A program made the translations under genes and the position numbers. The notes beneath the pieces are model-generated. The model was not told the DNA's origin and ran no database searches. It worked only from the letters and a program-made list of their open reading frames with translations. From Microvirga solisilvae (lineage in GTDB: Bacteria > Pseudomonadota > Alphaproteobacteria > Rhizobiales > Beijerinckiaceae), in NCBI RefSeq assembly GCF_022808595.1, contig NZ_JAKUCN010000003.1, positions 372,001-436,000 on the forward strand: a stretch of DNA of 64,000 nucleotides, read 5' to 3'. Every line of letters starts with the position of its first letter. Within the stretch, counting starts at the first letter, position 1. Below, piece after piece: positions 33,146 through 43,536 of this stretch.

Positions 33146-34930
33146 ATGAGTGATCTGCCAATATGGGATTGGCGAATGCTGGCCGGCATTGGCGCCTTCG
33201 GTCTGACGGCTGCAGCTGCATGGGTTGCAGGCCGCGCCTCGGTCCGTCGCCCCTTGAAAAGCTTCTATCACGCTGTCGACCAATGGCGTCACGGCGACTT
33301 GCAGACTCGTCTCGATGTCAGTGATCCGAGCACGCCGATCGGCCATCTGGGGACGGCCTTCAACGATATGGCCGGAAAGCTCAGCCTGCGCGAGGCGGAG
33401 CGTGAGAACGTTCTCAAGATTCTTCAAGAAGGAGAAGAGCGTCTTCAGATCGCGCAGGACGTTGCAGGTCTCGGCATCTGGGACTGGGATCATTCGACGG
33501 GCGAGATCAGCTGGTCTCTGCAAATGTACCGTCTTACCGGCCTCAGTCCGGATGAGAACGAAGCCAATCCTTTCAAGGCCTGGGTCGGTATTCTTCATCC
33601 GGATGATCGTGAGCGGATGGAGTGGCAGGTCAAGCAATTGCCGCGCACGCTCGAACCGCTGACGACGGAATACCGGATCATCAAGAGCGATGGTTCCATC
33701 CGCTGGCTGCAGATGCGCGGACAGTCCCTTGCAGGCAAGATGGGGAAGCCGCTCCGGACCGTGATCGTCAATCTCGACATTACGCCGAGCAAGGAGAACG
33801 AGGTTCGCGAGCGCTTCCTACTCAATCTCAGCGACCAGATCCGCGATCTCATTCGCCCCGATGACATTCTGATGACAGTGTCGGAAAACCTCGGCAAGCA
33901 TCTGGGCGTCACGCGTCTCGGCTATGGTGAGATCGATCACGACACGATGATGCTCACGACGCTGGTCGACTGGCGCGTGGAGGGAATGCCTTACATGGTG
34001 GGGCGGCATCCCCTCACGCCCTTCGGTTCCTTCGTCTGCGACGAGATGCGGGCCGGCCGAATTCTTGTCATTGACGACGCGTTGGCAGATCCCCGCCTTG
34101 TCGGCAGTACCGATGTCTTCATCGCGCTTCAGAACATCGGAACGATCGTCGTATCCCTTGTGAAAGAGGGGCGCCTGAGGGCAGCTCTTTACGTTCACAA
34201 CACTAACCGGCGGCGCTGGACCGACAGTGAGATCGAATTGTGCCGGGATGTTGCCGAGCGTACCTGGGCTGCGGTCGAGAGAGCACGTTCCGATGCACGT
34301 CAGCGTCTCCTGATCAATGAACTCAATCATCGCGTGAAGAACACATTGGCGACGGTGCAATCTGTTGCTGCTCACAGCTTCAAGCTCGGTGAGCCCAACG
34401 CCGCCCGTGCCGCCTTCGAGGCTCGCCTGTTCGCCCTGTCGAAGACGCACGACGTGTTGACACGCGAAAACTGGGAGGGCGCCAACCTGCGCGACATCGT
34501 TCAGGAAGCATTGGCGCCTTACACGAGAGACAATGCGGAGCGAGTCAAGGTCGTGGGGCAGCCGCTTCAGCTGCCGCCACGCGTGGCGCTACCTCTCGCC
34601 ATGGCGTTTCATGAGCTTTCGACCAATGCCGCCAAGTATGGAGGCTTTTCGTCGGAAGCCGGTGAGGTGCTCATCGAATGGACGTTGCTCAGGGTCGAAG
34701 AAGGTCCGCGCCTCGTGATCAAATGGACGGAGACAGGAGGCCCTCTTTTGACGGAGAGGCCGTCTCACAAGGGATTCGGATCCCGTTTGATCGAGCGCGG
34801 TCTGACACGAGAGCTGAATGGCACGGTCGATATCGATTACCGCCCAACCGGGTTGGTCTGCACGCTCAGTTTCCCACTGCCGGAATCAGAAACGGTCGAC
34901 TATTATCGCGCCAACGAAAAGCTCGCGTGA
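33146..34930 (+). CDS. HWE-family sensor histidine kinase with HAMP, PAS and GAF domains
   Basis: A 594-residue sensor kinase. One N-terminal membrane helix (about 8-28, LAGIGAFGLTAAAAWVAG) leads into a HAMP-like segment (about 30-85), a PAS/PAC domain (about 100-215, ending WLQMRGQSLAGKMGKP) and a GAF domain (about 235-375). The kinase core has ELNHRVKNTLATVQSVAAHS, HELSTNAAKYGGF and the WxE motif IKWTETGGP. No response regulator is adjacent. Along with the kinase at 13531-14997 it makes two orphan HWE kinases in this window, a type that in alphaproteobacteria often acts through PhyR-like regulators on the EcfG stress response. The extracytoplasmic part is minimal, so the signal is probably sensed by PAS or GAF. 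Confidence 0.88.
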   Translation: MSDLPIWDWRMLAGIGAFGLTAAAAWVAGRASVRRPLKSFYHAVDQWRHGDLQTRLDVSDPSTPIGHLGTAFNDMAGKLSLREAERENVLKILQEGEERLQIAQDVAGLGIWDWDHSTGEISWSLQMYRLTGLSPDENEANPFKAWVGILHPDDRERMEWQVKQLPRTLEPLTTEYRIIKSDGSIRWLQMRGQSLAGKMGKPLRTVIVNLDITPSKENEVRERFLLNLSDQIRDLIRPDDILMTVSENLGKHLGVTRLGYGEIDHDTMMLTTLVDWRVEGMPYMVGRHPLTPFGSFVCDEMRAGRILVIDDALADPRLVGSTDVFIALQNIGTIVVSLVKEGRLRAALYVHNTNRRRWTDSEIELCRDVAERTWAAVERARSDARQRLLINELNHRVKNTLATVQSVAAHSFKLGEPNAARAAFEARLFALSKTHDVLTRENWEGANLRDIVQEALAPYTRDNAERVKVVGQPLQLPPRVALPLAMAFHELSTNAAKYGGFSSEAGEVLIEWTLLRVEEGPRLVIKWTETGGPLLTERPSHKGFGSRLIERGLTRELNGTVDIDYRPTGLVCTLSFPLPESETVDYYRANEKLA

Positions 34931-34976
34931 GAGCAGAGCGCTCTCTCACGCGAGAAATGAAACAGGCTCCGAAAAA

Positions 34977-37322
34977 TCAGCGGCGCGTATTCTTGTCTTT
35001 GCCGGATGAGCCTTGAGCCGCGCGTCTCAAGGCATCCGCCAGGGCGCCGCCCGAAGCCGCCGGAGTCGCGGCCTTTTTCGTCTCCTGCGAGCGATGCTTC
35101 TGGAACGCGCCACGGTTCTCGTCGGAGCGACCAGCGGGACGTTTCTCGGCAGGATCGCTCATTCGCATGGTCAGCGAGATGCGCTTGCGCGGGATATCCA
35201 CCTCGAGAACTTTCACCTTCACGATGTCGCCAGGCTTTACCACATCGCGCGGGTCCTTGACGAAAGTGTCGGACAGCGCGGAGATATGCACCAGGCCGTC
35301 CTGATGCACGCCGATGTCGACGAAGGCGCCGAAAGCGGCGACGTTCGTCACCACGCCTTCCAGCATCATGCCGGGCTTCAGGTCGCTGATCTTCTCGACA
35401 CCGTCCATGAAGGTCGCCGTCTTGAATTCCGGACGAGGATCGCGGCCTGGCTTCTCGAGTTCCGAGAGAATGTCCTTGACGGTCGGAACGCCGAACTTCT
35501 CATCCGTGAAGCTCTGCGGGCTCAGCTTCTTCAGGACGCCGCCATTGCCGATGAGAACCTTGATGTCGCTCTTCGTAGCCTCAATGATGCGGCGCACGAC
35601 CGGATAGGCTTCCGGATGAACGCCCGAGGCATCGAGCGGATCGTCGCCATTCGGAATGCGAAGGAAGCCCGCCGCCTGTTCGAACGTCTTCGGGCCGAGG
35701 CCCGGCACGTCGCCCAGGGCTTTGCGCGTCTTGAACGGTCCCTTGGCATTGCGGTGTTCCACAATGTTCTTTGCAACCCACTCACCAAGGCCTGACACCC
35801 GCGATAGAAGCGGTGCGGAAGCGGTGTTGAGATCGACACCCACCGCGTTCACGCAGTCCTCCACCACCGCATCGAGAGAGCGCGAGAGCTTGTATTCGGC
35901 AAGATCGTGCTGGTACTGGCCAACGCCGATGGATTTGGGATCGATTTTTACGAGTTCCGCTAGCGGATCCTGCAGGCGACGGGCGATGGAGACCGCGCCA
36001 CGCAGCGACACGTCGAGTTCAGGCAGCTCCTGGCTTGCGTAAGCCGATGCGGAGTAAACGGATGCGCCTGCCTCCGACACCATGATCTTCGTGAGTGTCA
36101 GATCGGGATGCTTGCTCACCAGCTCGCCCGCGAGCTTGTCTGTCTCGCGTGATGCGGTTCCGTTGCCGATGGCGATCAACTCCACCTTATGCACGCGGCA
36201 CAGGCGCGCGAGCGTCGCGATGGACTCATCCCATTGGCGCTTCGGCTCGTGCGGATAAATAGTATCGGTCGCAACCACTTTTCCGGTCGCGTCCACCACG
36301 GCCACTTTCACGCCGGTGCGGTAGCCGGGATCGAGGCCGAGTGTGGGGCGCGTGCCGGCAGGCGCGGCCAGCAGAAGATCGCGCAGGTTGCCTGCGAACA
36401 CCTTCACCGCTTCGTCCTCGGCGAGCTGCCAGAGCTTCATCTTCATATCGAGTTCGATGGAGAAGCGCAGCTTCGTGCGCCAGGCCCAGCGCACGGTCTC
36501 GAGCAGCCACTTGTCGCCGGGGCGTCCCTGATCGACGATGCCGAAGGCCAGCGCCGTGCGGCCCTCATAGCGGCTCACATAGTTGGGTTCGGCTGCATCC
36601 TTGTCCTCTTCCATGCGCAGATCGAGGATTTCCTCCTTCTCGCCGCGGAAGAGTGCCAGAATGCGGTGGGAGGGCAGCTTCGTGAGAGGCTCAGCGAAGT
36701 CGAAGTAATCGGCGAATTTCGCACCGTCTGTTTTCTTGCCGTCGCGCACCTTGGACGTGAGGCTGCCGCGCTCCCAATAGATGTCGCGCAAGCCTCCCAG
36801 CAGTTCCGCGTTTTCCGAAAATCGCTCCACCAGAATGGCGCGCGCGCCTTCAAGGGCCGCCTCCGGAGTCGCGACTTCCTTTTCCGTATTCACGAAAGCA
36901 GCGGCCTCTGTCTTCGGATCGCGCTGCGGTTCCGCGAGAATGAGGTCGGCCAGCGGTTCGAGCCCGGCTTCCTTGGCGATCTGCGCTTTGGTGCGGCGCT
37001 TGGGCTTATAGGGCAGGTAGAGGTCTTCTAGGCGCGCCTTGGTATCGGCGGTGTTGATCTGGAGAGCCAGTTCGTCGGTGAGCTTGCCCTGCTCCCTGAT
37101 GCTCTCGATGATCGTCTTGCGGCGGTCTTCCAGCTCGCGCAGGTAGCGCAGGCGCTCCTCCAGGGTGCGCAACTGCGCATCGTCGAGCGTTCCGGTCACT
37201 TCCTTGCGGTAGCGCGCGATGAAGGGAACGGTCGAGCCACCGTCGAGCAAATCGACTGCGGCCTTGACCTGCCACTCCTGCACATTGAGTTCGTTCGCAA
37301 TGCGCTGACCGATGGAAAGCAT
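34977..37322 (-). CDS. tex: Tex-family RNA-binding transcription accessory protein
   Basis: A 781-residue, highly conserved nucleic-acid-binding protein. Visible are the N-terminal Tex domain ([13 protein letters not shown]), the YqgF/RNaseH-like domain ([32 protein letters not shown]), the helix-hairpin-helix region ([22 protein letters not shown]) and a C-terminal S1 domain ([31 protein letters not shown]). A lysine/arginine-rich tail follows. ATG 37322 was chosen since GCGGAGATCTTC precedes it; the frame extends further upstream without conservation. It is convergent with the histidine kinase gene and divergent from the Hsp70-like gene. Confidence 0.95.
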   Translation of the reverse strand: MLSIGQRIANELNVQEWQVKAAVDLLDGGSTVPFIARYRKEVTGTLDDAQLRTLEERLRYLRELEDRRKTIIESIREQGKLTDELALQINTADTKARLEDLYLPYKPKRRTKAQIAKEAGLEPLADLILAEPQRDPKTEAAAFVNTEKEVATPEAALEGARAILVERFSENAELLGGLRDIYWERGSLTSKVRDGKKTDGAKFADYFDFAEPLTKLPSHRILALFRGEKEEILDLRMEEDKDAAEPNYVSRYEGRTALAFGIVDQGRPGDKWLLETVRWAWRTKLRFSIELDMKMKLWQLAEDEAVKVFAGNLRDLLLAAPAGTRPTLGLDPGYRTGVKVAVVDATGKVVATDTIYPHEPKRQWDESIATLARLCRVHKVELIAIGNGTASRETDKLAGELVSKHPDLTLTKIMVSEAGASVYSASAYASQELPELDVSLRGAVSIARRLQDPLAELVKIDPKSIGVGQYQHDLAEYKLSRSLDAVVEDCVNAVGVDLNTASAPLLSRVSGLGEWVAKNIVEHRNAKGPFKTRKALGDVPGLGPKTFEQAAGFLRIPNGDDPLDASGVHPEAYPVVRRIIEATKSDIKVLIGNGGVLKKLSPQSFTDEKFGVPTVKDILSELEKPGRDPRPEFKTATFMDGVEKISDLKPGMMLEGVVTNVAAFGAFVDIGVHQDGLVHISALSDTFVKDPRDVVKPGDIVKVKVLEVDIPRKRISLTMRMSDPAEKRPAGRSDENRGAFQKHRSQETKKAATPAASGGALADALRRAAQGSSGKDKNTRR

Positions 37323-37571
37323 GAAGATCTCCGCAATTTCTTTCTTATGACGCAATTTTTGACGACGAACCGGACCCACTTCGCCGAAAAATGCTCTGAG
37401 GCGCGGCTTCTACGGTGTGCGAGCCCCTCGGGTCAACGGGCTATCCCCAGCGCCGGGGTCGCAGTGCCTTAAGGGAACGATTCGCACCGATTCTACGAAA
37501 AACCTCTTGGCCAGCGAGGGTTAACGCTATAGACCGTCCGGCCCTTCAGCCGCAGCTTGCCGGGTATGCCT

Positions 37572-38876
37572 ATGTCCGCTTCTTCTGATCTGTCCATCGG
37601 TATCGATTTTGGCACCAGCAATACGGTGGTGGCGGTGGCCGATTCGCGCGGGAATGTGGAAGCGCTGACCTTCGACCATGGGGGCGAGAGGCTCAAGGTC
37701 TATGTCACCGCCCTTTGTTTCTGGGACGAACGCCACGGCAACGGCCTGCGCACGGGGGTGGAAGGCGGACCTTGGGCCATCGAGCAATTTCTGGAAGGGC
37801 TCGACCCGCACCGGTTCATCCAGTCCTTCAAAACATTCGCCGGAAGTGCCTCCTTTCAGGAAACCCGCATTTTCCGCGACCGCTATCGCTTCGAGGATCT
37901 GCTGAGCACTTTCCTGCGCACGCTCATGCGCCATGGCGGTTCGCAGCTCGATTGGGGCGTGCGCAACGTGGTGATCGGTCGACCCGTGCGGTTCGCAGGC
38001 TATAATCCTGACGAAGCTCTCGCCATGCAGCGCTATAAGGCCGCCTTCGGCAAGCTGGGGGCCGATCATGCGCGCTATGTCTATGAGCCCGTAGGCGCAG
38101 CTTTCTTCTATGCGCGCCAGCTCAATCGCGATTCCACCGTTCTGGTGGCGGATTTCGGCGGCGGCACCAGCGACTTTTCGGTGATGCGCTTCTCGCGGGA
38201 GGCCGGTGCTTTGCGCGCGGAGCCGCTCGGGCATTCGGGTATCGGCATCGCTGGCGATGCCTTCGATTACCGCATCGTCGATCACGTGGTCTCGCCCCGG
38301 CTCGGCAAGGGCGGGCTCTATCGTTCCATGGGCAAGACGCTGTCGATTCCCAATCATTACTACGCCAATTTCGCGCGCTGGAACCAGCTTGCGATGATGA
38401 AGGGCAGTGGTGATCTGAAGGAGCTGCGTGATCTCGCCAAGACGGCGCTGGAGCCGGAACCGCTCGAAAAGTTCATCGACATCATCGAATACGATTTGGG
38501 CTTTGCTCTTTATCGCGCGGTGTCCGCCGCGAAAGTGGCCTTGTCGAGCCAGGACGAGACGGAGTTCCGGTTCCAGGAAGGCAACGTCGATATCACGGCA
38601 CGGATCGCGCGCAGGGATTTCGAGAGCTGGATTGCGGACGATGTACGGCGCATCGCCGAGACGGTGGATGACGCGCTGGCAAAATCCGGTGTAGGGGCTC
38701 ACGACATCGATAAGGTGTTCCTCACAGGCGGAACCTCTTTCGTTCCTGCCATCCGCCAGCTCTTTGTCGAGCGCTTCGGTGAGGAGCGGCTGACCTCTGC
38801 TGATCAATTCGAATCGATTGCCTATGGCCTGGCCTTGATCGGCCAGACCGCGGAGCCTGGACGCTGGGCAATGTGA
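37572..38876 (+). CDS. Hsp70-family protein (YegD-like)
   Basis: A 434-residue Hsp70-like ATPase with phosphate-1 IGIDFGTSNTVVAVAD, phosphate-2 VLVADFGGGTSDFSVM and the adenosine motif VFLTGGTSFVPAIRQLF. The substrate-binding domain of DnaK is missing and the length matches the YegD group (E. coli YegD has 450 residues). Such proteins are presumed chaperone-related; their clients are unknown. Starts at 37557 (TTG), 37566 (ATG) and 37572 (ATG) are in frame, none with a clear ribosome-binding site; the last was used because the conserved region begins soon after. It is divergent from tex across a 250-bp gap. Confidence 0.88.
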   Translation: MSASSDLSIGIDFGTSNTVVAVADSRGNVEALTFDHGGERLKVYVTALCFWDERHGNGLRTGVEGGPWAIEQFLEGLDPHRFIQSFKTFAGSASFQETRIFRDRYRFEDLLSTFLRTLMRHGGSQLDWGVRNVVIGRPVRFAGYNPDEALAMQRYKAAFGKLGADHARYVYEPVGAAFFYARQLNRDSTVLVADFGGGTSDFSVMRFSREAGALRAEPLGHSGIGIAGDAFDYRIVDHVVSPRLGKGGLYRSMGKTLSIPNHYYANFARWNQLAMMKGSGDLKELRDLAKTALEPEPLEKFIDIIEYDLGFALYRAVSAAKVALSSQDETEFRFQEGNVDITARIARRDFESWIADDVRRIAETVDDALAKSGVGAHDIDKVFLTGGTSFVPAIRQLFVERFGEERLTSADQFESIAYGLALIGQTAEPGRWAM

Positions 38877-38974
38877 TTTAGCCCTGGGTCGCGAAAGAAA
38901 ATTACGCTTGCGGCGGACATGAGAAGGGTTTTATTTCGCAGCGCAGCATGAAAGCTTGAACTGGGAGCCGGCCC

Positions 38975-41761
38975 TTGTCCCTCATCAACCCCGATGTCAC
39001 CCCTGAAAAGGATTTTCCGCTCCGCGATGACATCCGGCTTCTCGGCCGGCTTCTGGGCGATACGATCCGCGAGCAGGAGGGTGAGGCGGTCTATGAGATC
39101 GTGGAGCGTATCCGGCAGACCTCGATCCGCTTTCACCGGGATGAAGACGAGGCGGCCCGCAAGGAGCTCGAGACGATCCTGAACAGCCTCTCCCGGGGAC
39201 GCTCGAACCAGATCATTCGCGCCTACAGCTATTTCTCGCATCTGGCGAATATCGCCGAGGACCAGCATCACGTGCGCCGTTCCCGCGCTCATGCCACAGC
39301 GGGTGCTCACGCCCTGGAAGCGCCGGAGCCGCGTGAAGGCACCATCGCGCGTGCCTTGAAGCTGGCGAAGGAGGCGGGCGTCAGCCAGGCAGCACTCCAG
39401 GCCTTCTTTGCTTCCGCCCTAGTTTCTCCAGTGCTGACTGCGCATCCGACGGAAGTGCGCCGCAAGAGTACCATCGATCGAGAGATGGAGATCTCGCAGA
39501 TTCTTGCTCAGCGCGATCGGCATGATCTGACGCCCGAGGAAGAGGCTGCGACCGAGGATGCAATCCGTCGTGCCGTGCTCATCCTTTGGCAGACGAGCAT
39601 TCTTCGCCGCAACCGACTGAAGGTGATCGATGAGGTAGTGAACGGCCTCTCGTATTATGACTACACTTTCTTCAAGGAGCTGCCCCGCGTTTATGCCTCG
39701 CTGGAGGATCAGCTTGCGGCCATTGATCCGGCTTGGCAGACACTGGAAATTCCCTCCTTTCTGCGCATGGGAAGCTGGATCGGCGGCGACCGCGACGGCA
39801 ACCCGTTCGTAACGGCGGACGCACTCAAGCAGGCGCTGCTCCTGCAGAGCAAGCACGCGCTCGGCTTCTATCTGGAGGAGCTGCATTGCCTGGGTGCTGA
39901 GCTCTCGCTCGATGAGCGCTATGTGAACGTGTCCGAGCAGGTGCGCGAACTCGCCAAGGCTTCCCCGGATCACTCGCCTCATCGCCAAGGTGAGCCTTAT
40001 CGTCTCGCGATCTCGGGCATGTATGCGCGGTTGGCAGCAACTGCTTCCAGCTTCGGTCATGGGGACGTGGCGCGCCATGCCGTGGGCGAGGCTCCTGCCT
40101 ATGGCAGCGTGGAGGAATTTGCAGGCGATCTGTCGATTCTGCATCGCTCGCTTGTGACGAACGGCTCCGGAGTGCTCGCGCGGGGACGCCTACGCCGTCT
40201 GCGCCGCGCCGTCGATGTATTCGGCTTCCATCTCGCGAGTCTCGATCTTCGCCAGAATTCCGACGTGCATCAGCGCGTGGTGGCGGAACTGTTCGAGAAG
40301 ACTGCCCCCGGAACGACGTATGATACGCTCTCAGAGGAACAGCGCGTCGCGCTTCTTCTCGAGGAGTTGAGAACACCGAGGCTGCTGACGTCGCCGTATT
40401 TGGATTATTCCGAGGAGACGGCAAAGGAGCTTGCGATTGTCCATGAGGCTGCCGAGGCACATCGGCGATATGGACAGGCCGCGGTGCCGAACTATGTGAT
40501 CTCGAAGGCGAGCGATCCGTCCGATATTCTCGAAGTCGCGCTTCTGTTGAAAGAGGCTGGCCTCCTGCGCCCGCGCGAAGGTGAGATGGCGGTCAACGTC
40601 ATCCCGTTGTTCGAGACGATCGCCGATCTGCGCAATTGCAGCCGCGTAATGAATGATCTCTTCGCGCTTCCCGATTACATGCGTCTCCTGCGCAGCCGGC
40701 ATCAGGCTCAAGAGGTCATGCTCGGCTATTCCGACAGCAACAAGGACGGCGGCTATCTCACTTCGGGTTGGGAGCTCTACAAGGCGGAAACCGAGCTTGT
40801 CGAGGTGTTCAAGCAACACGACGTCGCCTTACGCCTCTTCCACGGTCGCGGTGGCTCGGTCGGTCGCGGTGGCGGCCCAAGCTATCAGGCGATCCTCGCA
40901 CAGCCCGGCGGCGCCGTGCAGGGCGCGATCCGTATTACCGAGCAGGGCGAAGTGATTGCGGGCAAGTATTCCAATCCCGATCTCGGACGACGCAATCTCG
41001 AAATCCTGGCTGCCGCGACACTTGAGGCATCATTGCTTCACTCGGAACAGACAGCTCCTCGCGCGGAATACCTCAAGGCCATGGGGGAACTGTCGGAAAA
41101 CGCCTACAAGGCCTATCGCGCCCTTGTCTATGAGACGGAAGGTTTTGAACGGTACTTCTGGGAATCCACGGTGATCGGCGAGATCGCCAATCTCAATATC
41201 GGCAGCCGTCCCGCCTCGCGCACGAACTCGCGCCGCATTGAGGATCTGCGCGCCATTCCATGGGTGTTCGGCTGGGCGCAATGCCGTCTCATGCTGCCGG
41301 GCTGGTACGGCTTCGGCTCCGCCGTTAACGCCTTCCTGGAAAAGAACGGCGAGAAGGGCATGGCACTCCTGCGCGAGATGTACCGTGAATGGCCATTCTT
41401 CCAAGCGCTGCTTTCGAACATGGACATGGTGCTCGCCAAGAGCAATATCGCCATTGCGTCACGCTATTCGAAGCTAGTCGAGGACGAAGCGCTGCGTGAG
41501 GCGATCTTTCCGCGCCTGAGGCACGAGTGGGAAGCCTCTATCCAGGCTTCGCTCGCGATCATGGAGCAGGAAACCCTGCTTGATAAAAATCCGCTCCTCG
41601 CACGCTCCATCCGCAACCGTTTTCCTTATCTCGATCCGCTGAACCATCTTCAAATCGAGCTGTTGAAGCGTCACCGTTCGGGCGATGCCGATGATCAGGT
41701 GGTGCAAGGCATTCACCTGTCCATCAACGGCATCGCTGCCGGCCTGCGCAACAGCGGCTGA
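38975..41761 (+). CDS. ppc: Phosphoenolpyruvate carboxylase
   Basis: It carboxylates PEP to oxaloacetate, an anaplerotic reaction. The 928-residue length is normal. The catalytic H157 is in the signature [12 protein letters not shown]. The second signature [22 protein letters not shown] and the phosphate-binding [10 protein letters not shown] at 624-633 are present, and the C-terminus ends in the conserved [12 protein letters not shown]. The start is TTG, preceded by GGGAGCCGGCCC with good spacing; an upstream ATG at 38948 runs into a stop after three codons. It lies 98 bases after the Hsp70-like gene in the same direction. Confidence 0.96.
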   Translation: MSLINPDVTPEKDFPLRDDIRLLGRLLGDTIREQEGEAVYEIVERIRQTSIRFHRDEDEAARKELETILNSLSRGRSNQIIRAYSYFSHLANIAEDQHHVRRSRAHATAGAHALEAPEPREGTIARALKLAKEAGVSQAALQAFFASALVSPVLTAHPTEVRRKSTIDREMEISQILAQRDRHDLTPEEEAATEDAIRRAVLILWQTSILRRNRLKVIDEVVNGLSYYDYTFFKELPRVYASLEDQLAAIDPAWQTLEIPSFLRMGSWIGGDRDGNPFVTADALKQALLLQSKHALGFYLEELHCLGAELSLDERYVNVSEQVRELAKASPDHSPHRQGEPYRLAISGMYARLAATASSFGHGDVARHAVGEAPAYGSVEEFAGDLSILHRSLVTNGSGVLARGRLRRLRRAVDVFGFHLASLDLRQNSDVHQRVVAELFEKTAPGTTYDTLSEEQRVALLLEELRTPRLLTSPYLDYSEETAKELAIVHEAAEAHRRYGQAAVPNYVISKASDPSDILEVALLLKEAGLLRPREGEMAVNVIPLFETIADLRNCSRVMNDLFALPDYMRLLRSRHQAQEVMLGYSDSNKDGGYLTSGWELYKAETELVEVFKQHDVALRLFHGRGGSVGRGGGPSYQAILAQPGGAVQGAIRITEQGEVIAGKYSNPDLGRRNLEILAAATLEASLLHSEQTAPRAEYLKAMGELSENAYKAYRALVYETEGFERYFWESTVIGEIANLNIGSRPASRTNSRRIEDLRAIPWVFGWAQCRLMLPGWYGFGSAVNAFLEKNGEKGMALLREMYREWPFFQALLSNMDMVLAKSNIAIASRYSKLVEDEALREAIFPRLRHEWEASIQASLAIMEQETLLDKNPLLARSIRNRFPYLDPLNHLQIELLKRHRSGDADDQVVQGIHLSINGIAAGLRNSG

Positions 41762-41773
41762 AGCGCGCGGCTT

Positions 41774-41798
41774 GGAACCGCCTGGCCGCCCTCTCGTT
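41774..41798 (+). promoter_or_regulatory. EcfG-type general stress response promoter
   Basis: GGAAC (41774-41778), a spacer of exactly 16 bases, then CGTT (41795-41798), a perfect match to the consensus GGAAC-N16/17-CGTT of the alphaproteobacterial stress sigma factor EcfG. It is 50 bases upstream of a small protein gene with an excellent ribosome-binding site. Transcription would start near 41804-41806. Confidence 0.8.
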
Positions 41799-41837
41799 GG
41801 AAGCGCGAGAGCTGAACGGCTCTCGTTCCAACGAGAG
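41791..41837 (+). repeat. Long inverted repeat overlapping the -10 element and ribosome-binding site
   Basis: Left arm 41791-41802 pairs perfectly with 41826-41837, and the inner arms 41806-41812 and 41819-41825 also pair, with a 3-base bulge and a 6-base loop. No T-run follows. The left outer arm overlaps the CGTT of the EcfG promoter, and the right outer arm abuts the AGGAGG of the next gene (41836-41841). A transcript starting near 41805 would keep only the inner 7-bp hairpin; transcripts reading through from ppc would form the full structure next to the ribosome-binding site. Confidence 0.7.
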
Positions 41838-41847
41838 GAGGGAAGCC

Positions 41848-42018
41848 ATGTCTCGCGGTGACAAGTCATCCTATACCGACAAGCAGAAGCGCAAGGCCGA
41901 GCATATCGAGGAAGGCTACGAGAACCGTGGCGTCTCGGAGAAGGAAGCCGAACGGCGCGCCTGGGCCACCGTCAACAAGCAGGATGGCGGCGGCAAGAAG
42001 GGTGGCGGCCACAAGTAA
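41848..42018 (+). CDS. Small charged stress-associated protein (plasmid-stabilisation-like family)
   Basis: A 56-residue, very hydrophilic protein. It begins MSRGDKSSYTDKQKRKAEHI and has the family pattern YENRGVSEKEAERRAWATVN followed by a Gly/Lys-rich tail. Such small proteins are often annotated as plasmid stabilisation proteins although no function is established. They are frequent in alphaproteobacterial genomes. AGGAGG stands 6 bases before the ATG. The perfect EcfG promoter upstream argues for induction in the general stress response. Confidence 0.75.
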   Translation: MSRGDKSSYTDKQKRKAEHIEEGYENRGVSEKEAERRAWATVNKQDGGGKKGGGHK

Positions 42019-42089
42019 AGGGTCGATCTCTGTAGCCATGCCGGGCTGGCCATGCTTTATGCGTGATCACTGCAATCAGCCCGGCATGG

Positions 42090-42542
42090 ATGATGAGATT
42101 AAGCCTTTCCTCGAATGAGGCAATCAAAGCACGCCTCTGTTATGGCGCTGCGGCGCTTGCTGCGATCATCAGCGGCAGTGCCCTGCGCCTTGTTCCTGTT
42201 GGCTTGCCCTATGCCATCGTCAAATACGGCGGGTCGACGATCTGGGGCGCTATGGTCTATGCCATGGTCGCCTTCTGCGTACCCTTTGCTCGCCTGCGCA
42301 CGATCATCCTGATCGCGTTGAGCATCGCGGTTCTGTCCGAGCTTTTCCGCCTCTATCAGACGCCAGAACTCGATGCCTTCCGCAGAACCCTTGCAGGTCA
42401 GTTGCTGCTGGGACGCATCTTCTCGGTCTGGAACATCGTCGCCTATGCTGCCGGCATCATGCTGGCGGCTGCTGCGGACGGAGCCTTCAAGCGCTCACGG
42501 ATTCAGGTTTCACCAGCGGCTCGTTCTTCTTTTCCGGAATGA
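42090..42542 (+). CDS. DUF2809 family membrane protein
   Basis: A 150-residue integral membrane protein with about four hydrophobic segments and the C-terminal motif GRIFSVWNIVAYAAGIMLAA that marks DUF2809. Its function is unknown. Start codons at 42063 (GTG), 42090 and 42093 (ATG) are possible; none has a good ribosome-binding site. The last 56 bases overlap the convergent DUF817 gene. Confidence 0.75.
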   Translation: MMRLSLSSNEAIKARLCYGAAALAAIISGSALRLVPVGLPYAIVKYGGSTIWGAMVYAMVAFCVPFARLRTIILIALSIAVLSELFRLYQTPELDAFRRTLAGQLLLGRIFSVWNIVAYAAGIMLAAAADGAFKRSRIQVSPAARSSFPE

Positions 42543-43413
42543 AGATCTGCGGCCGGTTGAGGGCTGCAATCATGACATAGGAAATGATCATCAGCAGGAA
42601 CCACGCCCCGAGCTTAGTGAAGGGAACGATGGACCAGCCTTTGGCCTGATGCGGATAGAGCCAGGCGCCCGTGATGGTGCCAATATTCTCGGCGAACCAG
42701 ATGAAGAGAGAGACCAGGAAGAAGCCGAGCAGAAGCGGCATGTGGCGGTGAACACGCCAGACCTTGAAGTAGACCGTGGTACGGCCGAACAGCAGAGCGG
42801 TCAGCGCAAACAACGCCAGCCTGACATCAGAAATATAATGGTGCGCGAAGAAATTGATGTATATGGCCACCGATAGAAGAATGGTCGCCCAGATGGGCGG
42901 GTGATACGTGAAGCGAAAGTCGAAAAGTCTCCACACGCGGGCGAGGTAGCTGCCTACTGCCGCATACATGAAGCCTGCGAAGAGTGGTGCGTTCCCAATC
43001 TTGAACAAGCTCGCCTCAGGATAGGCCCATGACCCGACCGAGGTCTTGAAGATCTCCATGGCTGTTCCGACCACATGGAAGAGAAGAATGACCTTGGCTT
43101 CTTCCAAGGTCTCGAGGCGCGCTGCAATCAGAACACCCTGGATCAGGATGGCGGCGATGAAAAGGAAGTCGTAGCGCGCCAGAGATGCGCCGGCCGGGTA
43201 CCACAGCTTGGTGGCGATCAGCAGAGCCACCATGAGACCGCCGAACAGGCAGGCCCATCCCTGCTTGATGCCGAAGCGCAGGAATTCATAGAGCCCGGCC
43301 GCCCAAGGTCCCTTGCTCTCGAAGGCTTGGGAAAGCCGTTCTTCGGCTGAGATGAAGCGGGCTGTGAAGGGCCAGAGTTTGGCGGAGCTGGGATGATTTT
43401 TGCGTAACAGCAT
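42487..43413 (-). CDS. DUF817 family membrane protein
   Basis: A 308-residue integral membrane protein with about eight hydrophobic segments. Characteristic stretches are HVVGTAMEIFKTSVGSWAYPE, PLFAGFMYAAVGSYLARVWRL and FIWFAENIGTITGAWLYPHQ, as in the DUF817 (YoaT-like) family. Its function is unknown. The chosen ATG 43413 has AGGAG 5 bases ahead. Its 3' end overlaps the DUF2809 gene on the other strand; the two families sit tail to tail here. Confidence 0.82.
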   Translation of the reverse strand: MLLRKNHPSSAKLWPFTARFISAEERLSQAFESKGPWAAGLYEFLRFGIKQGWACLFGGLMVALLIATKLWYPAGASLARYDFLFIAAILIQGVLIAARLETLEEAKVILLFHVVGTAMEIFKTSVGSWAYPEASLFKIGNAPLFAGFMYAAVGSYLARVWRLFDFRFTYHPPIWATILLSVAIYINFFAHHYISDVRLALFALTALLFGRTTVYFKVWRVHRHMPLLLGFFLVSLFIWFAENIGTITGAWLYPHQAKGWSIVPFTKLGAWFLLMIISYVMIAALNRPQIFIPEKKNEPLVKPESVSA

Positions 43414-43536
43414 TTCACTCCTATGACATGGAGATTTCTTCCTGCCAAGGCATCCGCATAAGGGCATTGCCCCTGGAGAAGATGCTTCAGGGCGTGTATG
43501 GAGAAAACCCCTCATATCCCCTTCAGGGAGGAAGTC

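Noticed and set aside
34927..34950. Inverted repeat GTGAGAG/CTCTCAC after the second HWE kinase
   Set aside because: A hairpin is possible but neither strand has a T-run, so it was not called a terminator.
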